Counted from the first letter of the stretch, positions 18,492 through 26,661 are shown. The stretch is 35,455 bases of DNA from Flavobacteriaceae bacterium (GCA_028825365.1 JAPKAF010000012.1:1-35455), one strand, 5' to 3'. Made by a program: numbers and translations. Notes: generated from the sequence alone by a model not told the origin.

Positions 18492-18515
18492 ATTTTTTAA
18501 AATTAGAATAATTTA

Positions 18516-18523
18516 CAAATATA
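18516..18523 (-). promoter_or_regulatory. Candidate -7 box of purB
   Basis: The minus strand reads TATATTTG (perfect TAnnTTTG), 25 bases before the purB ATG. The upstream -33 region has no clear TTTG, so this is a partial promoter call. Confidence 0.5.
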
Positions 18524-18540
18524 GCTATTTCATTTATGTT

Positions 18541-18572
18541 TTTGTTTATCTGTTTTTATAAATGTATTTTTA
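18541..18572 (+). promoter_or_regulatory. Candidate promoter of the DUF975 gene
   Basis: TTTG (18541-18544), 20 bases, then TATTTTTA (18565-18572), which differs from TAnnTTTG only in the last base. It lies about 20 bases upstream of the 18594 start. Confidence 0.4.
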
Positions 18573-18593
18573 GAAAAAATTTATATAAACTCT

Positions 18594-19178
18594 ATGAAAG
18601 AAAATACACAAATAATGTCTGAAGCAAGAGCTTCATTAAACGGCAAATGGCCTCTCGCTATTGGTACATTTTTAATTCTTTTATTAATCTCAATGGGTGC
18701 TGCTTTAATTCCACTTGCTGGACAAATAATTGGAATTTTAATTGCAGGTCCTTTAGCTGTAGGTGGTGCCTATTTTGCATTAAATATAGTTAGAGATCAA
18801 GTGGCTCAGACTGATGATTTATTTTTTAGTTTTAATAATAACTTAAGTAATTCAATACTAGCATATTTATTAGTTGTAGCTTTTGCTTTAATAGGGTTTG
18901 TTTTACTTATTATTCCAGGTGTAATTGTTGCTTTAGCTCTTTCTCAAACCTGGTTTATTTTAGCAGAAAACCCATCAATGGATTCTTATGATGCTATAAT
19001 GAGAAGTAAAAAAATGATGGATGGTTACAAATTTAAACTCTTTAAGATCCAATTAAGATTACTTGGGCTTGGATTACTATGCTTACTAACCTTAGGAATA
19101 GGCTTTTTATGGTTAATACCATATCAGTATGTAGTCTATGCTAAGTTTTATGAAGAAGTTAAAGCAGCAAATGCTTAG
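18594..19178 (+). CDS. DUF975-like integral membrane protein
   Basis: A 194-residue protein with about four strongly hydrophobic regions (about 20-65 as a hairpin, 90-122 and 150-178). The N-terminal soluble helix EARASLNGKWPLAIGTF matches the 'A-x-x-x-L-x-G-x-W' start of DUF975-type membrane proteins. The hairpin ending in PGVIVALALSQTWFILAENP, followed by SYDAIMRSKKMMDGYK, is also typical of that group. The function is not known. Its TAG stop is interlocked with the stop of the convergent gene at 19175-19178. Divergent from purB. Confidence 0.75.
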   Translation: MKENTQIMSEARASLNGKWPLAIGTFLILLLISMGAALIPLAGQIIGILIAGPLAVGGAYFALNIVRDQVAQTDDLFFSFNNNLSNSILAYLLVVAFALIGFVLLIIPGVIVALALSQTWFILAENPSMDSYDAIMRSKKMMDGYKFKLFKIQLRLLGLGLLCLLTLGIGFLWLIPYQYVVYAKFYEEVKAANA

Positions 19179-19951
19179 TATTTAACTGTTCTGTTTAAGA
19201 TTTTATACTCTTCATAACATTCGCTAATAGCATCGAGTAACTGTAAATCATTTGCTTTACTAATAAACTCATCTGAATAATTACATTCACTAATCAATAA
19301 TTCTAAGTCTGCTTTTTCTAATTGGAGTAAGACCATTAGCATTTCTCTGTCAAACCTATTTGATAAGATATCTCTGATTTGATCATCTCTTTTCATTTTC
19401 CTCAGTTTTCTTAACTGGTTAGGTTCTTTACCAAAGACTCTGTGTAAGAAGTCTAATGGATTAAATATTGCATTTAGAGCCTGAGTTACAGCGCTCGCTG
19501 GTCTTACAGCTGACTCATAACTAACATTCGGTAACCCAGAAATACTATATCTAAAATTATTATTTATAGGAACTTGTTTTATATCTACTTCCAAGTACCC
19601 AGTAAGTTTTATTCGACTAACTAAAACTTCCTCTAAGGCAAATGCCAACTCAGTTAGCTCTATTGTAGTAGCAGAGCCAAATTTTATCCAATCATTAGTA
19701 ACTTTTATTTTTAATGATTTGAAACCTAAATATGAAAAATGTAGTGTGTCATTTGCTTTTACATCAATAGCAAACTCTCCTTTTTTATTTGTGGAAGTCC
19801 CAATGACTTGTGACAGGTTAACAATATTAACATTTTCTAAGGGAGTATTATTATTTGCATTTATAATAGCTCCTTTAACAGTTGTTATCTCTTGAGAAAA
19901 ACAAAAGCTAGACAAAAAAAATATAAAATTAAAAAAATGTGTTTTGGCCAT
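19175..19951 (-). CDS. Secreted protein with N-terminal carboxypeptidase-regulatory-like domain
   Basis: A 258-residue protein. A signal peptide (about 1-19, ending SFCFSQ) precedes a CarboxypepD_reg-like beta-sandwich at about 22-105 (VKGAIINANNNTPLENVNI, GTSTNKKGEFAIDV, LHFSYLGFKSLKI), the module often found at the start of TonB-dependent receptors. Here no receptor plug or barrel follows. The remaining ~150 residues are mostly helical and charged (PNQLRKLRKMKRDDQIRDIL and following), with no family I can name. Bacteroidetes have many such stand-alone proteins. It could act in the periplasm; the role is unknown. The 3' end overlaps the DUF975 stop by four bases. Confidence 0.75.
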   Translation of the reverse strand: MAKTHFFNFIFFLSSFCFSQEITTVKGAIINANNNTPLENVNIVNLSQVIGTSTNKKGEFAIDVKANDTLHFSYLGFKSLKIKVTNDWIKFGSATTIELTELAFALEEVLVSRIKLTGYLEVDIKQVPINNNFRYSISGLPNVSYESAVRPASAVTQALNAIFNPLDFLHRVFGKEPNQLRKLRKMKRDDQIRDILSNRFDREMLMVLLQLEKADLELLISECNYSDEFISKANDLQLLDAISECYEEYKILNRTVKY

Positions 19952-20034
19952 TATTATTGTTAAACATCAAATATAATAAACTTAAGCACTTATTTATATT
20001 TAATATCAGATACTTAACTCATTTTTAACAAATG

Positions 20035-21969
20035 TTAATCTCTTCTATTTCTTCGTGGTCTTGAGAAGCTATCAGGATTAAAAGATTTTGATCTTCTAGA
20101 GCTTGAGTTACCATCAGATTCTCTTGAACTTGATCTTCTAGAGCTTGAATTACCTTCAGATTCTCTTGAGCTTGATCTTCTAGAGCTTGAATTACCTTCA
20201 GTCTCCCTTGAGCTTGATCTTCTAGAGCTTGAATTGCCATCAGAACTTCTTGAGTTAGATCTATTAAATCCTCTGTTTGAGCTTGACTTTCTAAAGCCGC
20301 CGCCACCGCCGCCACGTCTATCTCCTCCTCTGTTAGATCTTCCTTTACCACTATTTCTTTTAATATCTTTAGATTCTTCAACATTTACAAACCTTCCGTT
20401 TTGTTTGAAATCCGTAAAAAATGCTAAAATCTTATCTTTATGTTCTTCCTCAGTATTAAAAAATGAAAAGCTTTCTTTTACATCAACTTTAAATACATCA
20501 TCTCTTCCAAGTTCAAGAACATCCTTTAAAAAGTCTTTTAAACTCATCCAATCATAACCATCTTTTTGACCAACATTTATAAAAAACCTTGCAGAGCTAG
20601 AATCATCTGAGTCAGAAAAATCAGAATAGCTATGTTGATTTCCACCTTCAATATTTAAATTTTTAGATTTCTTATAGTAGTCAAAATATCTATTAAACTC
20701 AACTGAAAAGAATTTTTTGATTAAATCTGCTTTTTTTGTCTTTTTAAACAAATTATTAATATCCTCAATGTACTCATCTATGTTATTGTTTACTTCAGTC
20801 TCATTTACCTTATTTGCTAATGTAAATAATTGAACTTTACATATCTCCTCACTACTAGGTATATCTTTTTTTGTAAATTCTTTTTTTATTTTCTTTTGAA
20901 TATGACCAATCTTTCTCAGTTCACTCTTGGAAATAATTACTAATGAGATACCTGTTTTACCTGCTCTACCTGTTCTTCCACTTCTATGTGTGTATGTTTC
21001 AATTTCGTCCGGTAATTGGTAATTTATAACATGTGTTATATTATCTACGTCAATACCTCTTGCAGCTACATCAGTAGCTACTAAGAATTGTATTTGCTTA
21101 TTTCTGAACGACTTCATAACTAAGTCTCGCTGCCCTTGGCTTAAATCACCATGTAAAGCACCAGCATTATATCCATCTTCAATAAGTTTTTCAGCAACTT
21201 TTTGTGTGTCTCTTTTAGTTCTACAAAAAATAACAGAAAAAATATGGGGATTTGCATCTACAAGCCTTTTAAGTGCTACATATCTATCACTAGATTTAAC
21301 TAGGTAATATTCATGTGAAACCTGATCACTTCCAACATTTTTAGTTCCTACAGTAATTTCAATAGGATTATTCATAAATTTTTTAGCTATAGAAGAAACT
21401 TCTCTAGGCATAGTAGCAGAAAACAACCAGGTGTTTTTTTCGTCAGGTGTGAAAGATAAAATATCAGTTATATCTTCATAAAAACCCATATTTAACATTT
21501 CATCTGCTTCATCTAAAACACTATACTTGATTTGAGAGATATCTACTAGTTTTCTCTTAATCATGTCTTTCATTCTACCAGGTGTAGCAACAATTATCTG
21601 TGCACCTCTTTTTACAGATCTAGCTTGATCTGTAATACTTGCACCTCCATATATAGCTGTAACGTTTAAGCCTTTATAAAATTGACCGTACTGCTTTATT
21701 TCGTTTGTTATCTGTAAACATAATTCTCTAGTAGGCGAAAGAATAAGACCTTGAGTTGTTTTACTGTTAACATCAATTTTTTGGATCATAGGAAGACCAA
21801 ATGCAGCTGTTTTCCCAGTTCCAGTTTGAGCTAGGGCTACTAAATCGGTGTCTTTTTCTAATAATATTGGTACGGTTTTGCTTTGAACTTCACTAGGAGT
21901 TTCAAATCCCATTTTTTCAACAGCAAGGACTAAATTCTCTTCTAATCCAATTTTTTTGAATTCACTCAT
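20035..21969 (-). CDS. DEAD-box RNA helicase with DbpA-type RNA-binding domain and Arg/Ser-rich tail
   Basis: A 644-residue ATP-dependent RNA helicase. The RecA-like core shows ALAQTGTGKTAAFG, SPTRELCLQI, ATPGRMKDMI, DEADEMLNMGF, FSATMP, CRTKRDTQKVAEKL, ATDVAARGIDV and HRSGRTGRAGK. After a linker, about residues 475-555 (ARFFINVGQKDGYDWMS and onwards) look like the DbpA/CsdA C-terminal RRM-like domain. The tail from about 560 is Gly/Arg-rich and then an Arg/Ser repeat encoded by 42-base tandem units (20090-20243). The DeaD/CsdA-like layout suggests ribosome assembly and RNA remodelling, especially in the cold. A leader of about 110 bases with a TATATTTG box precedes the gene. The minus-strand neighbours rdgB and rlmH lie just upstream. 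Confidence 0.95.
   Translation of the reverse strand: MSEFKKIGLEENLVLAVEKMGFETPSEVQSKTVPILLEKDTDLVALAQTGTGKTAAFGLPMIQKIDVNSKTTQGLILSPTRELCLQITNEIKQYGQFYKGLNVTAIYGGASITDQARSVKRGAQIIVATPGRMKDMIKRKLVDISQIKYSVLDEADEMLNMGFYEDITDILSFTPDEKNTWLFSATMPREVSSIAKKFMNNPIEITVGTKNVGSDQVSHEYYLVKSSDRYVALKRLVDANPHIFSVIFCRTKRDTQKVAEKLIEDGYNAGALHGDLSQGQRDLVMKSFRNKQIQFLVATDVAARGIDVDNITHVINYQLPDEIETYTHRSGRTGRAGKTGISLVIISKSELRKIGHIQKKIKKEFTKKDIPSSEEICKVQLFTLANKVNETEVNNNIDEYIEDINNLFKKTKKADLIKKFFSVEFNRYFDYYKKSKNLNIEGGNQHSYSDFSDSDDSSSARFFINVGQKDGYDWMSLKDFLKDVLELGRDDVFKVDVKESFSFFNTEEEHKDKILAFFTDFKQNGRFVNVEESKDIKRNSGKGRSNRGGDRRGGGGGGFRKSSSNRGFNRSNSRSSDGNSSSRRSSSRETEGNSSSRRSSSRESEGNSSSRRSSSRESDGNSSSRRSKSFNPDSFSRPRRNRRD
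20090..20243 (-). repeat. In-gene tandem repeat, 42-base unit, about 3.7 copies
   Basis: The plus-strand segment GATCTTCTAGAGCTTGA recurs at 20090, 20132, 20174 and 20216, exactly 42 bases apart. On the coding strand each unit encodes 14 residues of the form E-(S/T)-(E/D)-G-N-S-S-S-R-R-S-S-S-R in the helicase tail. The unit is a multiple of three, so copy-number change would keep the frame. Confidence 0.9.
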
Positions 21970-22085
21970 GATTTTGTTTAAATATTCGATTTATAATTGT
22001 GTTTACGAAGTTGTAATCGACATACTTAAACTGAGACTTCTGAAACACTACCTTATCCTTTAAGGTTTTTAAAAGTGCAAATATA
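21970..22085 (-). promoter_or_regulatory. Promoter box and long leader of the DEAD-box helicase
   Basis: The minus strand has TATATTTG (22078-22085), a perfect -7 box, just inside the intergenic region after rdgB. The predicted leader of about 105 bases is long for this genome. It includes a short reading frame ATG TCG ATT ACA ACT TCG TAA (22003-22023, peptide MSITTS), a small hairpin (ACCTT / AAGGT), and an inverted hexamer TCGATT ... AATCGA (22015-22020 and 21986-21991). No clear -33 element is seen. The leader could carry cold or helicase feedback control, which is inference. Confidence 0.5.
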
Positions 22086-22088
22086 GTG

Positions 22089-22676
22089 TTATTTGTTGGA
22101 TATTTTTTTTGACAAGAATTCTATTAATTTATTTATAGCTTTTGCTCTATGCCCAATTTGATTTTTTAATTCTAGATTCATTTCACCAAAAGTAAAATTA
22201 TAGCCAACTGGTTTAAATACTGGATCATAGCCAAAACCTTTTTTTCCTGTTGGGACTGAGGTAATTTCTCCATGACACAAGCCAGTGAAAGTTGTTAGCT
22301 CACCCTTATAAATTAATGCTACTACAGTCTTGAAATTTGCTTTTCTATTTTCTGAAAACTCTATCAATTTTAGAAGTTTATCCATATTTTTTTCAGAGCT
22401 AAAGTCTGGCCCAGAAAACCTTTTAGACATAACTCCAGGTTTACCATTAAGAGATTCTACTTCTAAACCAGTGTCATCGGCGAAACAATCAACTTTATAC
22501 TTGTTAAATATGTATTTGGCTTTTAAAATTGCATTTCCTTCTATAGTATCTTTGTTTTCTACGATATCATCAAAGCAGTTTATGTCTTCTAGACTTAGTA
22601 CATTAAAACGTTTATTTAAAAGGGCTTGAACTTCAGTTACTTTATTTTTATTATTAGTTGCGAAAATTAATTTCAT
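22089..22676 (-). CDS. rdgB: Non-canonical purine NTP pyrophosphatase (dITP/XTP)
   Basis: A 195-residue RdgB/HAM1 enzyme that removes ITP, dITP and XTP by hydrolysing them to monophosphates. It shows the N-terminal ATNNKNKVTEVQ loop, the catalytic CFADDTGLEVESLNGKPGV segment near 65 and the C-terminal GKKGFGYDPVFKP near 140 with GHRAKAINKLIEF near the end. The size is normal. It starts two bases after the rlmH stop, so the two are almost certainly one transcript. Confidence 0.97.
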   Translation of the reverse strand: MKLIFATNNKNKVTEVQALLNKRFNVLSLEDINCFDDIVENKDTIEGNAILKAKYIFNKYKVDCFADDTGLEVESLNGKPGVMSKRFSGPDFSSEKNMDKLLKLIEFSENRKANFKTVVALIYKGELTTFTGLCHGEITSVPTGKKGFGYDPVFKPVGYNFTFGEMNLELKNQIGHRAKAINKLIEFLSKKISNK

Positions 22677-22678
22677 AG

Positions 22679-23146
22679 TTATTGATGATGGTATGGTTCG
22701 TTATTTAAAATACTAAATGCCCTGTATAATTGCTCTGTAAAAAATAATCTAACCATTTCATGAGAAAAAGTCATTTTGGAAAGAGATAATTGTTGGTTTG
22801 ATAAAGATTTAATTTCATCTGAAAAGCCATATGGCCCACCAATAATAAAAGTTAATGTTTTCATCCCTGAGTTTAACTTTTTTTGAATGAATTCAGAAAA
22901 CTCTAAAGATGATTTATGTTGACCATGTTCATCAAGTATAACAATAAAATCGTTTTTCTTTAAAACAGATATTATTTTCTCTCCCTCTTTTTTTATTTGA
23001 ATATTTTTTTGCATTTTCTTTTTTTGATCTTTTAAAACTATTAATTCGAAATTAATATAGAATTTTAGTTTAGAAGCGTACTGATCAATCAATTGTTTTA
23101 AATCCTTGCTATTGGTTTCGCCAATTACTATTAGTTTTATATTCAT
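22679..23146 (-). CDS. rlmH: 23S rRNA (pseudouridine-1915-N3)-methyltransferase
   Basis: A 155-residue SPOUT methyltransferase that modifies pseudouridine 1915 in helix 69 of 23S rRNA. The SAM-binding knot is seen in FIVILDEHGQHKSSLEF, the glycine loop FIIGGPYGFSDEI near 107, and the C-terminal LSKMTFSHEMVRLFFTEQLYRAF with the NNEPYHHQ end typical of RlmH. It is directly followed by rdgB. A plus-strand gap of about 250 bases separates it from the divergent priA. Confidence 0.97.
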   Translation of the reverse strand: MNIKLIVIGETNSKDLKQLIDQYASKLKFYINFELIVLKDQKKKMQKNIQIKKEGEKIISVLKKNDFIVILDEHGQHKSSLEFSEFIQKKLNSGMKTLTFIIGGPYGFSDEIKSLSNQQLSLSKMTFSHEMVRLFFTEQLYRAFSILNNEPYHHQ

Positions 23147-23196
23147 TAATAAAATTTAATTGTATTTTTATAAATATATTTCTTTTTTTAATTTTC

Positions 23197-23352
23197 ATGT
23201 CTAAAGATCAACCAAATAATATTTTAAATAGTTTTATTATTGGATTCTTTGTTAATTTTTTTAAAATAATTCGTACTTCATTTTCAAATCAATTTTCAAT
23301 GTATGACTTGAGTTCGAAAAATAACGAAAATGCTAAAATATTTTCTGTTTGA
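23197..23352 (+). CDS. Possible small membrane protein (51 residues), unproven
   Basis: An ATG-started frame of 51 codons in the otherwise empty 249-base gap between rlmH and priA. The peptide has a polar start (MSKDQPNNIL), a hydrophobic/aromatic middle (NSFIIGFFVNFFKII) long enough for one membrane helix, and a polar end. It resembles no family I know. Arguments for it are the amphiphilic layout and an AT-rich leader. Against it are the high AT content, which favours Phe/Ile/Asn-rich chance frames, and a possible priA promoter that overlaps its 3' end. Confidence 0.25.
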   Translation: MSKDQPNNILNSFIIGFFVNFFKIIRTSFSNQFSMYDLSSKNNENAKIFSV

Positions 23353-23379
23353 GCTATTATGACAACTATATTAATTTTA
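23348..23379 (+). promoter_or_regulatory. Possible promoter of priA
   Basis: TTTG (23348-23351), 20 bases, then TAATTTTA (23372-23379), one mismatch from TAnnTTTG at the last base, 16 bases before the priA ATG. Confidence 0.3.
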
Positions 23380-23395
23380 TTCTGAGTATTTAAAA

Positions 23396-25843
23396 ATGGG
23401 TTTTTACATAGATGTTATACTGCCAGTTCCAATTGATCAGCTCTTTTCATACGAAATCACAGAATCTGAATTTAGTTTTATTAAATCTGGTTGTCGTGTA
23501 GCGGTTCCTTTTGGTAAAAGCAGAATTATTACAGGAATGGTTTGTAAACTCCATCAACAAGCTCCAAACTCTTATGATGTAAAGTCTATTCATCAAATCA
23601 TAGATGAGTCACCTATAGTAAATGATAACCAATTACAATTCTGGTCGTGGATGTCTCAATACTATATGTGTAGTATCGGAGATGTTATGAAAGCTTCTAT
23701 TCCTTCTGTTTTACTTTTTGAAAGTGAAACTATAGTTAGTTTAAATAAAACAATTCAGGTAGACCAAAACAACTTAAATGATGATGAGTTTTTAATTTAT
23801 GAGGCTCTATTAGATGTAAAAGAGTTGACAATTAGTGAAGTTTCTAATTTATTAAATAAAAAAAATGTATTTAAATTTATTGAATCTCTCAATGAAAAGC
23901 ATATTCTTGAAATTGATGAAAAACTGTATTCTAAATATAAGCCTAAGTTAAAAAGGTATGTCGAAATTAACAGTATCTATTTTAATAAAAATGTCTATTT
24001 AGATACTAGAGACAGTTTGAAAAGATCTCCCAAACAGTTAGAACTCTATATTCAATTGCTAAAGCTGGATTTAAAGGAATTTATTTCTGTTGAGGATTTA
24101 AAACAAAAATTTAATTGTACTTCTAATTTAATTAAGCAATTAATTGATAAGGAAATATTGATAGAACATTTCGTTGAAATTAATCGTTTTGAAAATTCAT
24201 GTTCAGAATTAACTCCGATTAATAAGCTTAGTGATAGTCAGCAAATTGCATTTACAGAAATTCTAAGCTCCTTTGAAATCGATAAACCTGTTTTATTACA
24301 CGGAGTAACATCTTCTGGAAAAACTGAGGTTTATGTTAAGTTAATTTCTGATGCTCTAAAGAAAACTGGTCAAGTTCTTTATTTGGTACCTGAAATAGCT
24401 TTAACTACTCAAGTAGTTAAAAGATTAACTAATTTTTTTGGTGATAAAGTTTTAGTTTATCATTCAGGTTATTCTATTAATCAACGAGTGGAAGTTTGGA
24501 ACAAAATATCTGCTAATAAGACTCCTCAACTTATAATAGGTGCTAGGTCAGCATTATTAATGCCATTTAAAAACCTTAATTTAATTATAGTTGATGAAGA
24601 ACACGAACAGTCCTATAAGCAGCAAGAGCCTTCACCTAGATATCATGCTAGAGATGCTTCATTAGTTTTAGCAAAAATTTTTAATTCTAATATCTTATTA
24701 GGTTCTGCAACTCCAAGTATAGAATCTTATAATAATGCAAGAAATCTTAATAAGTATACTTTAGTAGAGTTAAAAAAACGTTTCAATAATGTTTTAATGC
24801 CAATTGTAGATCTTATTAATTTGAAGTTAAAGTATTCAAGAAAATTAATGAATGGACACTTTAGTGATTCTTTAATTGAAGAGATATTTAACACTGTTAG
24901 CCAACACAAACAGGTAATTTTATATCAAAATAGAAGAGGTTTTTCTCCAATAGTTGAATGCGAAGATTGTGGGGTTTCACCTCATTGCGTGAATTGTGAT
25001 GTTAGTTTAACTTTTCACCTAAATACAAATTCCTTAAAATGTCATTATTGTGGCTATGGTACTCCACTAATAAATTCCTGTATTTCTTGTAATTCAAATA
25101 ATATTATTACTGTTGGTTTTGGTACTGAGCAGGTTGAAGAGGAGGTGAAAGAGCTGTTTCCAAACTTTAGAGTAAAAAGACTAGATTATGATACGACAAG
25201 AAAAAAAAATAGTTTTGAAAAATTAATTTCAGATTTTGAAGATCAAAAAATTGATATATTAATAGGCACTCAAATGATCACCAAAGGTTTGGATTTTAAA
25301 AATGTAAAGCTAGTAGGTATTTTAAATGCTGATAATTCTTTAAATTTTCCAGATTTTCGAGCTTATGAAAGAAGCTTCCAGTTAATTCAACAGGTTGCGG
25401 GTAGGGCAGGAAGATCAGCTGAAAGAGGTAAAGTTTGTGTACAGACTTATAACCCTAAGCACAAAATTTTACAAAATATAATTGAGGATGATTATTTAGC
25501 AATGTTTGAAGGTGAAATATCTGAGAGGGTTAAATATAATTATCCGCCAAATTGTAAGCTTATAAAAATCACTTTAAAACACAAAGATTATTTAATAATT
25601 AATGAATCTTCTGATTGGTTAGGTAGATATTTAAAACAAATATTTAATAAAAACATCTTGGGTCCTGAATTCCCCCACGTAATAAGAGTTAGGAATAAGT
25701 TTCAAAAAAATATTTTGATAAAAATTCAAAAAAACCAATCCTTAAGTCAGACAAAAAATATTATTATTAAATCTAAAGCTAGTCTAGCTAGTATTGCTAA
25801 ATTTAGATCCGTTCAGGTTATAATAAATGTTGATAGTTATTGA
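23396..25843 (+). CDS. priA: Primosomal replication restart helicase PriA
   Basis: An 815-residue PriA. It has the N-terminal DNA-binding part (DVILPVPIDQLFSYEI, RVAVPFGKSRIITGMV, WMSQYYMCSIGDVMKASIP), the helicase core with LLHGVTSSGKTEVYVKLI (Walker Lys309), DEEHEQSYKQ, LLGSATPSIES, GTQMITKGLDF and QQVAGRAGRSAERG, and the zinc-binding insert with paired cysteines at C-x-x-C spacing (CEDC, CVNC, CHYC, CISC). PriA reloads the replisome at stalled forks. The length is usual for Bacteroidetes, somewhat longer than E. coli (732). Its 3' end overlaps the convergent LytTR gene by 7 bases. Confidence 0.97.
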   Translation: MGFYIDVILPVPIDQLFSYEITESEFSFIKSGCRVAVPFGKSRIITGMVCKLHQQAPNSYDVKSIHQIIDESPIVNDNQLQFWSWMSQYYMCSIGDVMKASIPSVLLFESETIVSLNKTIQVDQNNLNDDEFLIYEALLDVKELTISEVSNLLNKKNVFKFIESLNEKHILEIDEKLYSKYKPKLKRYVEINSIYFNKNVYLDTRDSLKRSPKQLELYIQLLKLDLKEFISVEDLKQKFNCTSNLIKQLIDKEILIEHFVEINRFENSCSELTPINKLSDSQQIAFTEILSSFEIDKPVLLHGVTSSGKTEVYVKLISDALKKTGQVLYLVPEIALTTQVVKRLTNFFGDKVLVYHSGYSINQRVEVWNKISANKTPQLIIGARSALLMPFKNLNLIIVDEEHEQSYKQQEPSPRYHARDASLVLAKIFNSNILLGSATPSIESYNNARNLNKYTLVELKKRFNNVLMPIVDLINLKLKYSRKLMNGHFSDSLIEEIFNTVSQHKQVILYQNRRGFSPIVECEDCGVSPHCVNCDVSLTFHLNTNSLKCHYCGYGTPLINSCISCNSNNIITVGFGTEQVEEEVKELFPNFRVKRLDYDTTRKKNSFEKLISDFEDQKIDILIGTQMITKGLDFKNVKLVGILNADNSLNFPDFRAYERSFQLIQQVAGRAGRSAERGKVCVQTYNPKHKILQNIIEDDYLAMFEGEISERVKYNYPPNCKLIKITLKHKDYLIINESSDWLGRYLKQIFNKNILGPEFPHVIRVRNKFQKNILIKIQKNQSLSQTKNIIIKSKASLASIAKFRSVQVIINVDSY

Positions 25844-26520
25844 TGATTTTTCAGACTTAGTATTGCATCTAATTCAATTTTTTTGTTTCTACTAAGTGGT
25901 ATTTCACTAGAATCTATAAAAACATTTTTACTGTCATAAGTTTCAATTTTGTCAAGATTAACTATGAAAGACTTATGAATTCTCATAAATTTCTCATTTG
26001 GCAACTCCTTTTCAAAAGATTTTAATGATGATAGTATAATTATGTTTTCTGAAGTTGTAATAAGTTTTATATAATCACCTAATGCCTCTATCCATTTGAT
26101 GTCTGTTAAGTATATTTTCCTTTTTTTTAATTTACTCTTCACATAAATATGATTGCCGTTATTTTTTTTTGAAGATTGTTTAATTACTTTTTTTACAGAC
26201 TTTTTAAGTCTGTCGTCTTGTATAGGTTTTTTTAAATAATCTACACAGTTGTAATTAAAAGATCGAAAAGCAAACTCTGTATAATAGCTAGTAAATATTA
26301 TTTTTAGATTTTCTGTTAAGGAGTCTAAAAAACTAAAACAAATTTCATGCTCATTTCCAATTTCAATTATAATTAAATCTACTGAATTCTTAACAATATA
26401 TAATTTTGCATCAATGAAGTTTGAAAACTTTCCAACTACCTGTAGATTTGAAAATTGCTTTAGTTTCAAATCTATTAAATTTAGATCTTCAATATTTTCA
26501 TCAATGATTATACAGTTCAT
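25837..26520 (-). CDS. LytTR-type response regulator with degenerate receiver
   Basis: A 227-residue two-domain regulator. The N-terminal receiver (about 1-115) begins MNCIIIDENIEDLN, with the acidic pair Asp7/Glu8, and has IIFTSYY (conserved Thr) and DYLKKPI (conserved Lys). The phospho-acceptor Asp, expected in the DLIFLDI-like strand, is Glu53 in DLIIIEIGNE. The C-terminal part (about 130-225) is a LytTR DNA-binding domain: HIYVKSKLKKRKIYLTDIKWIEA, MRIHKSFIVNL and IPLSRNKK. I chose the start that begins the receiver strand; 11 extra upstream codons are open. No histidine kinase is adjacent. It overlaps priA by 7 bases and is divergent from rpsF. Confidence 0.9.
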   Translation of the reverse strand: MNCIIIDENIEDLNLIDLKLKQFSNLQVVGKFSNFIDAKLYIVKNSVDLIIIEIGNEHEICFSFLDSLTENLKIIFTSYYTEFAFRSFNYNCVDYLKKPIQDDRLKKSVKKVIKQSSKKNNGNHIYVKSKLKKRKIYLTDIKWIEALGDYIKLITTSENIIILSSLKSFEKELPNEKFMRIHKSFIVNLDKIETYDSKNVFIDSSEIPLSRNKKIELDAILSLKNHQ

Positions 26521-26598
26521 TTTATTATTTTTACTAAAATTAAGCAATATCAACCAATTTTAAAAACACATTTTTATTAAATAATTAAGTTTAAATAA

Positions 26599-26629
26599 TT
26601 GTAGATATGATATAAAATAACTATTTTCG
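26599..26629 (+). promoter_or_regulatory. Promoter of the rpsF-rpsR-rplI operon
   Basis: TTG (26599-26601), 20 bases, then TATTTTCG (26622-26629), one base off TAnnTTTG. The predicted leader to the rpsF ATG is about 30 bases and very A-rich. Confidence 0.6.
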
Positions 26630-26661
26630 CAGCCGTTTAATAAAACAAAAAAAGAATTTTT

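Noticed and set aside
20090-20243. Regular repeat as a CRISPR array
   Set aside because: The copies are directly tandem with no spacers and lie inside a coding region.
20025-20384. A 119-residue minus-strand frame with repeated IQALEDQAQ-like units
   Set aside because: It is an alternative frame of the helicase's 42-base repeat. The unit is a multiple of three and so keeps every frame open; the helicase frame has the recognisable domains.
20234-20557. Plus-strand Pro/Leu-rich frame of 107 residues
   Set aside because: It is antisense to the Gly/Arg/Ser-rich helicase tail, and its composition is simply the mirror of that tail.
26630-26661. S6:S18 autoregulatory leader (CCG-containing hairpin) before rpsF
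   Set aside because: A CCG triplet is present, but the short A-rich leader has no pairing partner for the expected stem.
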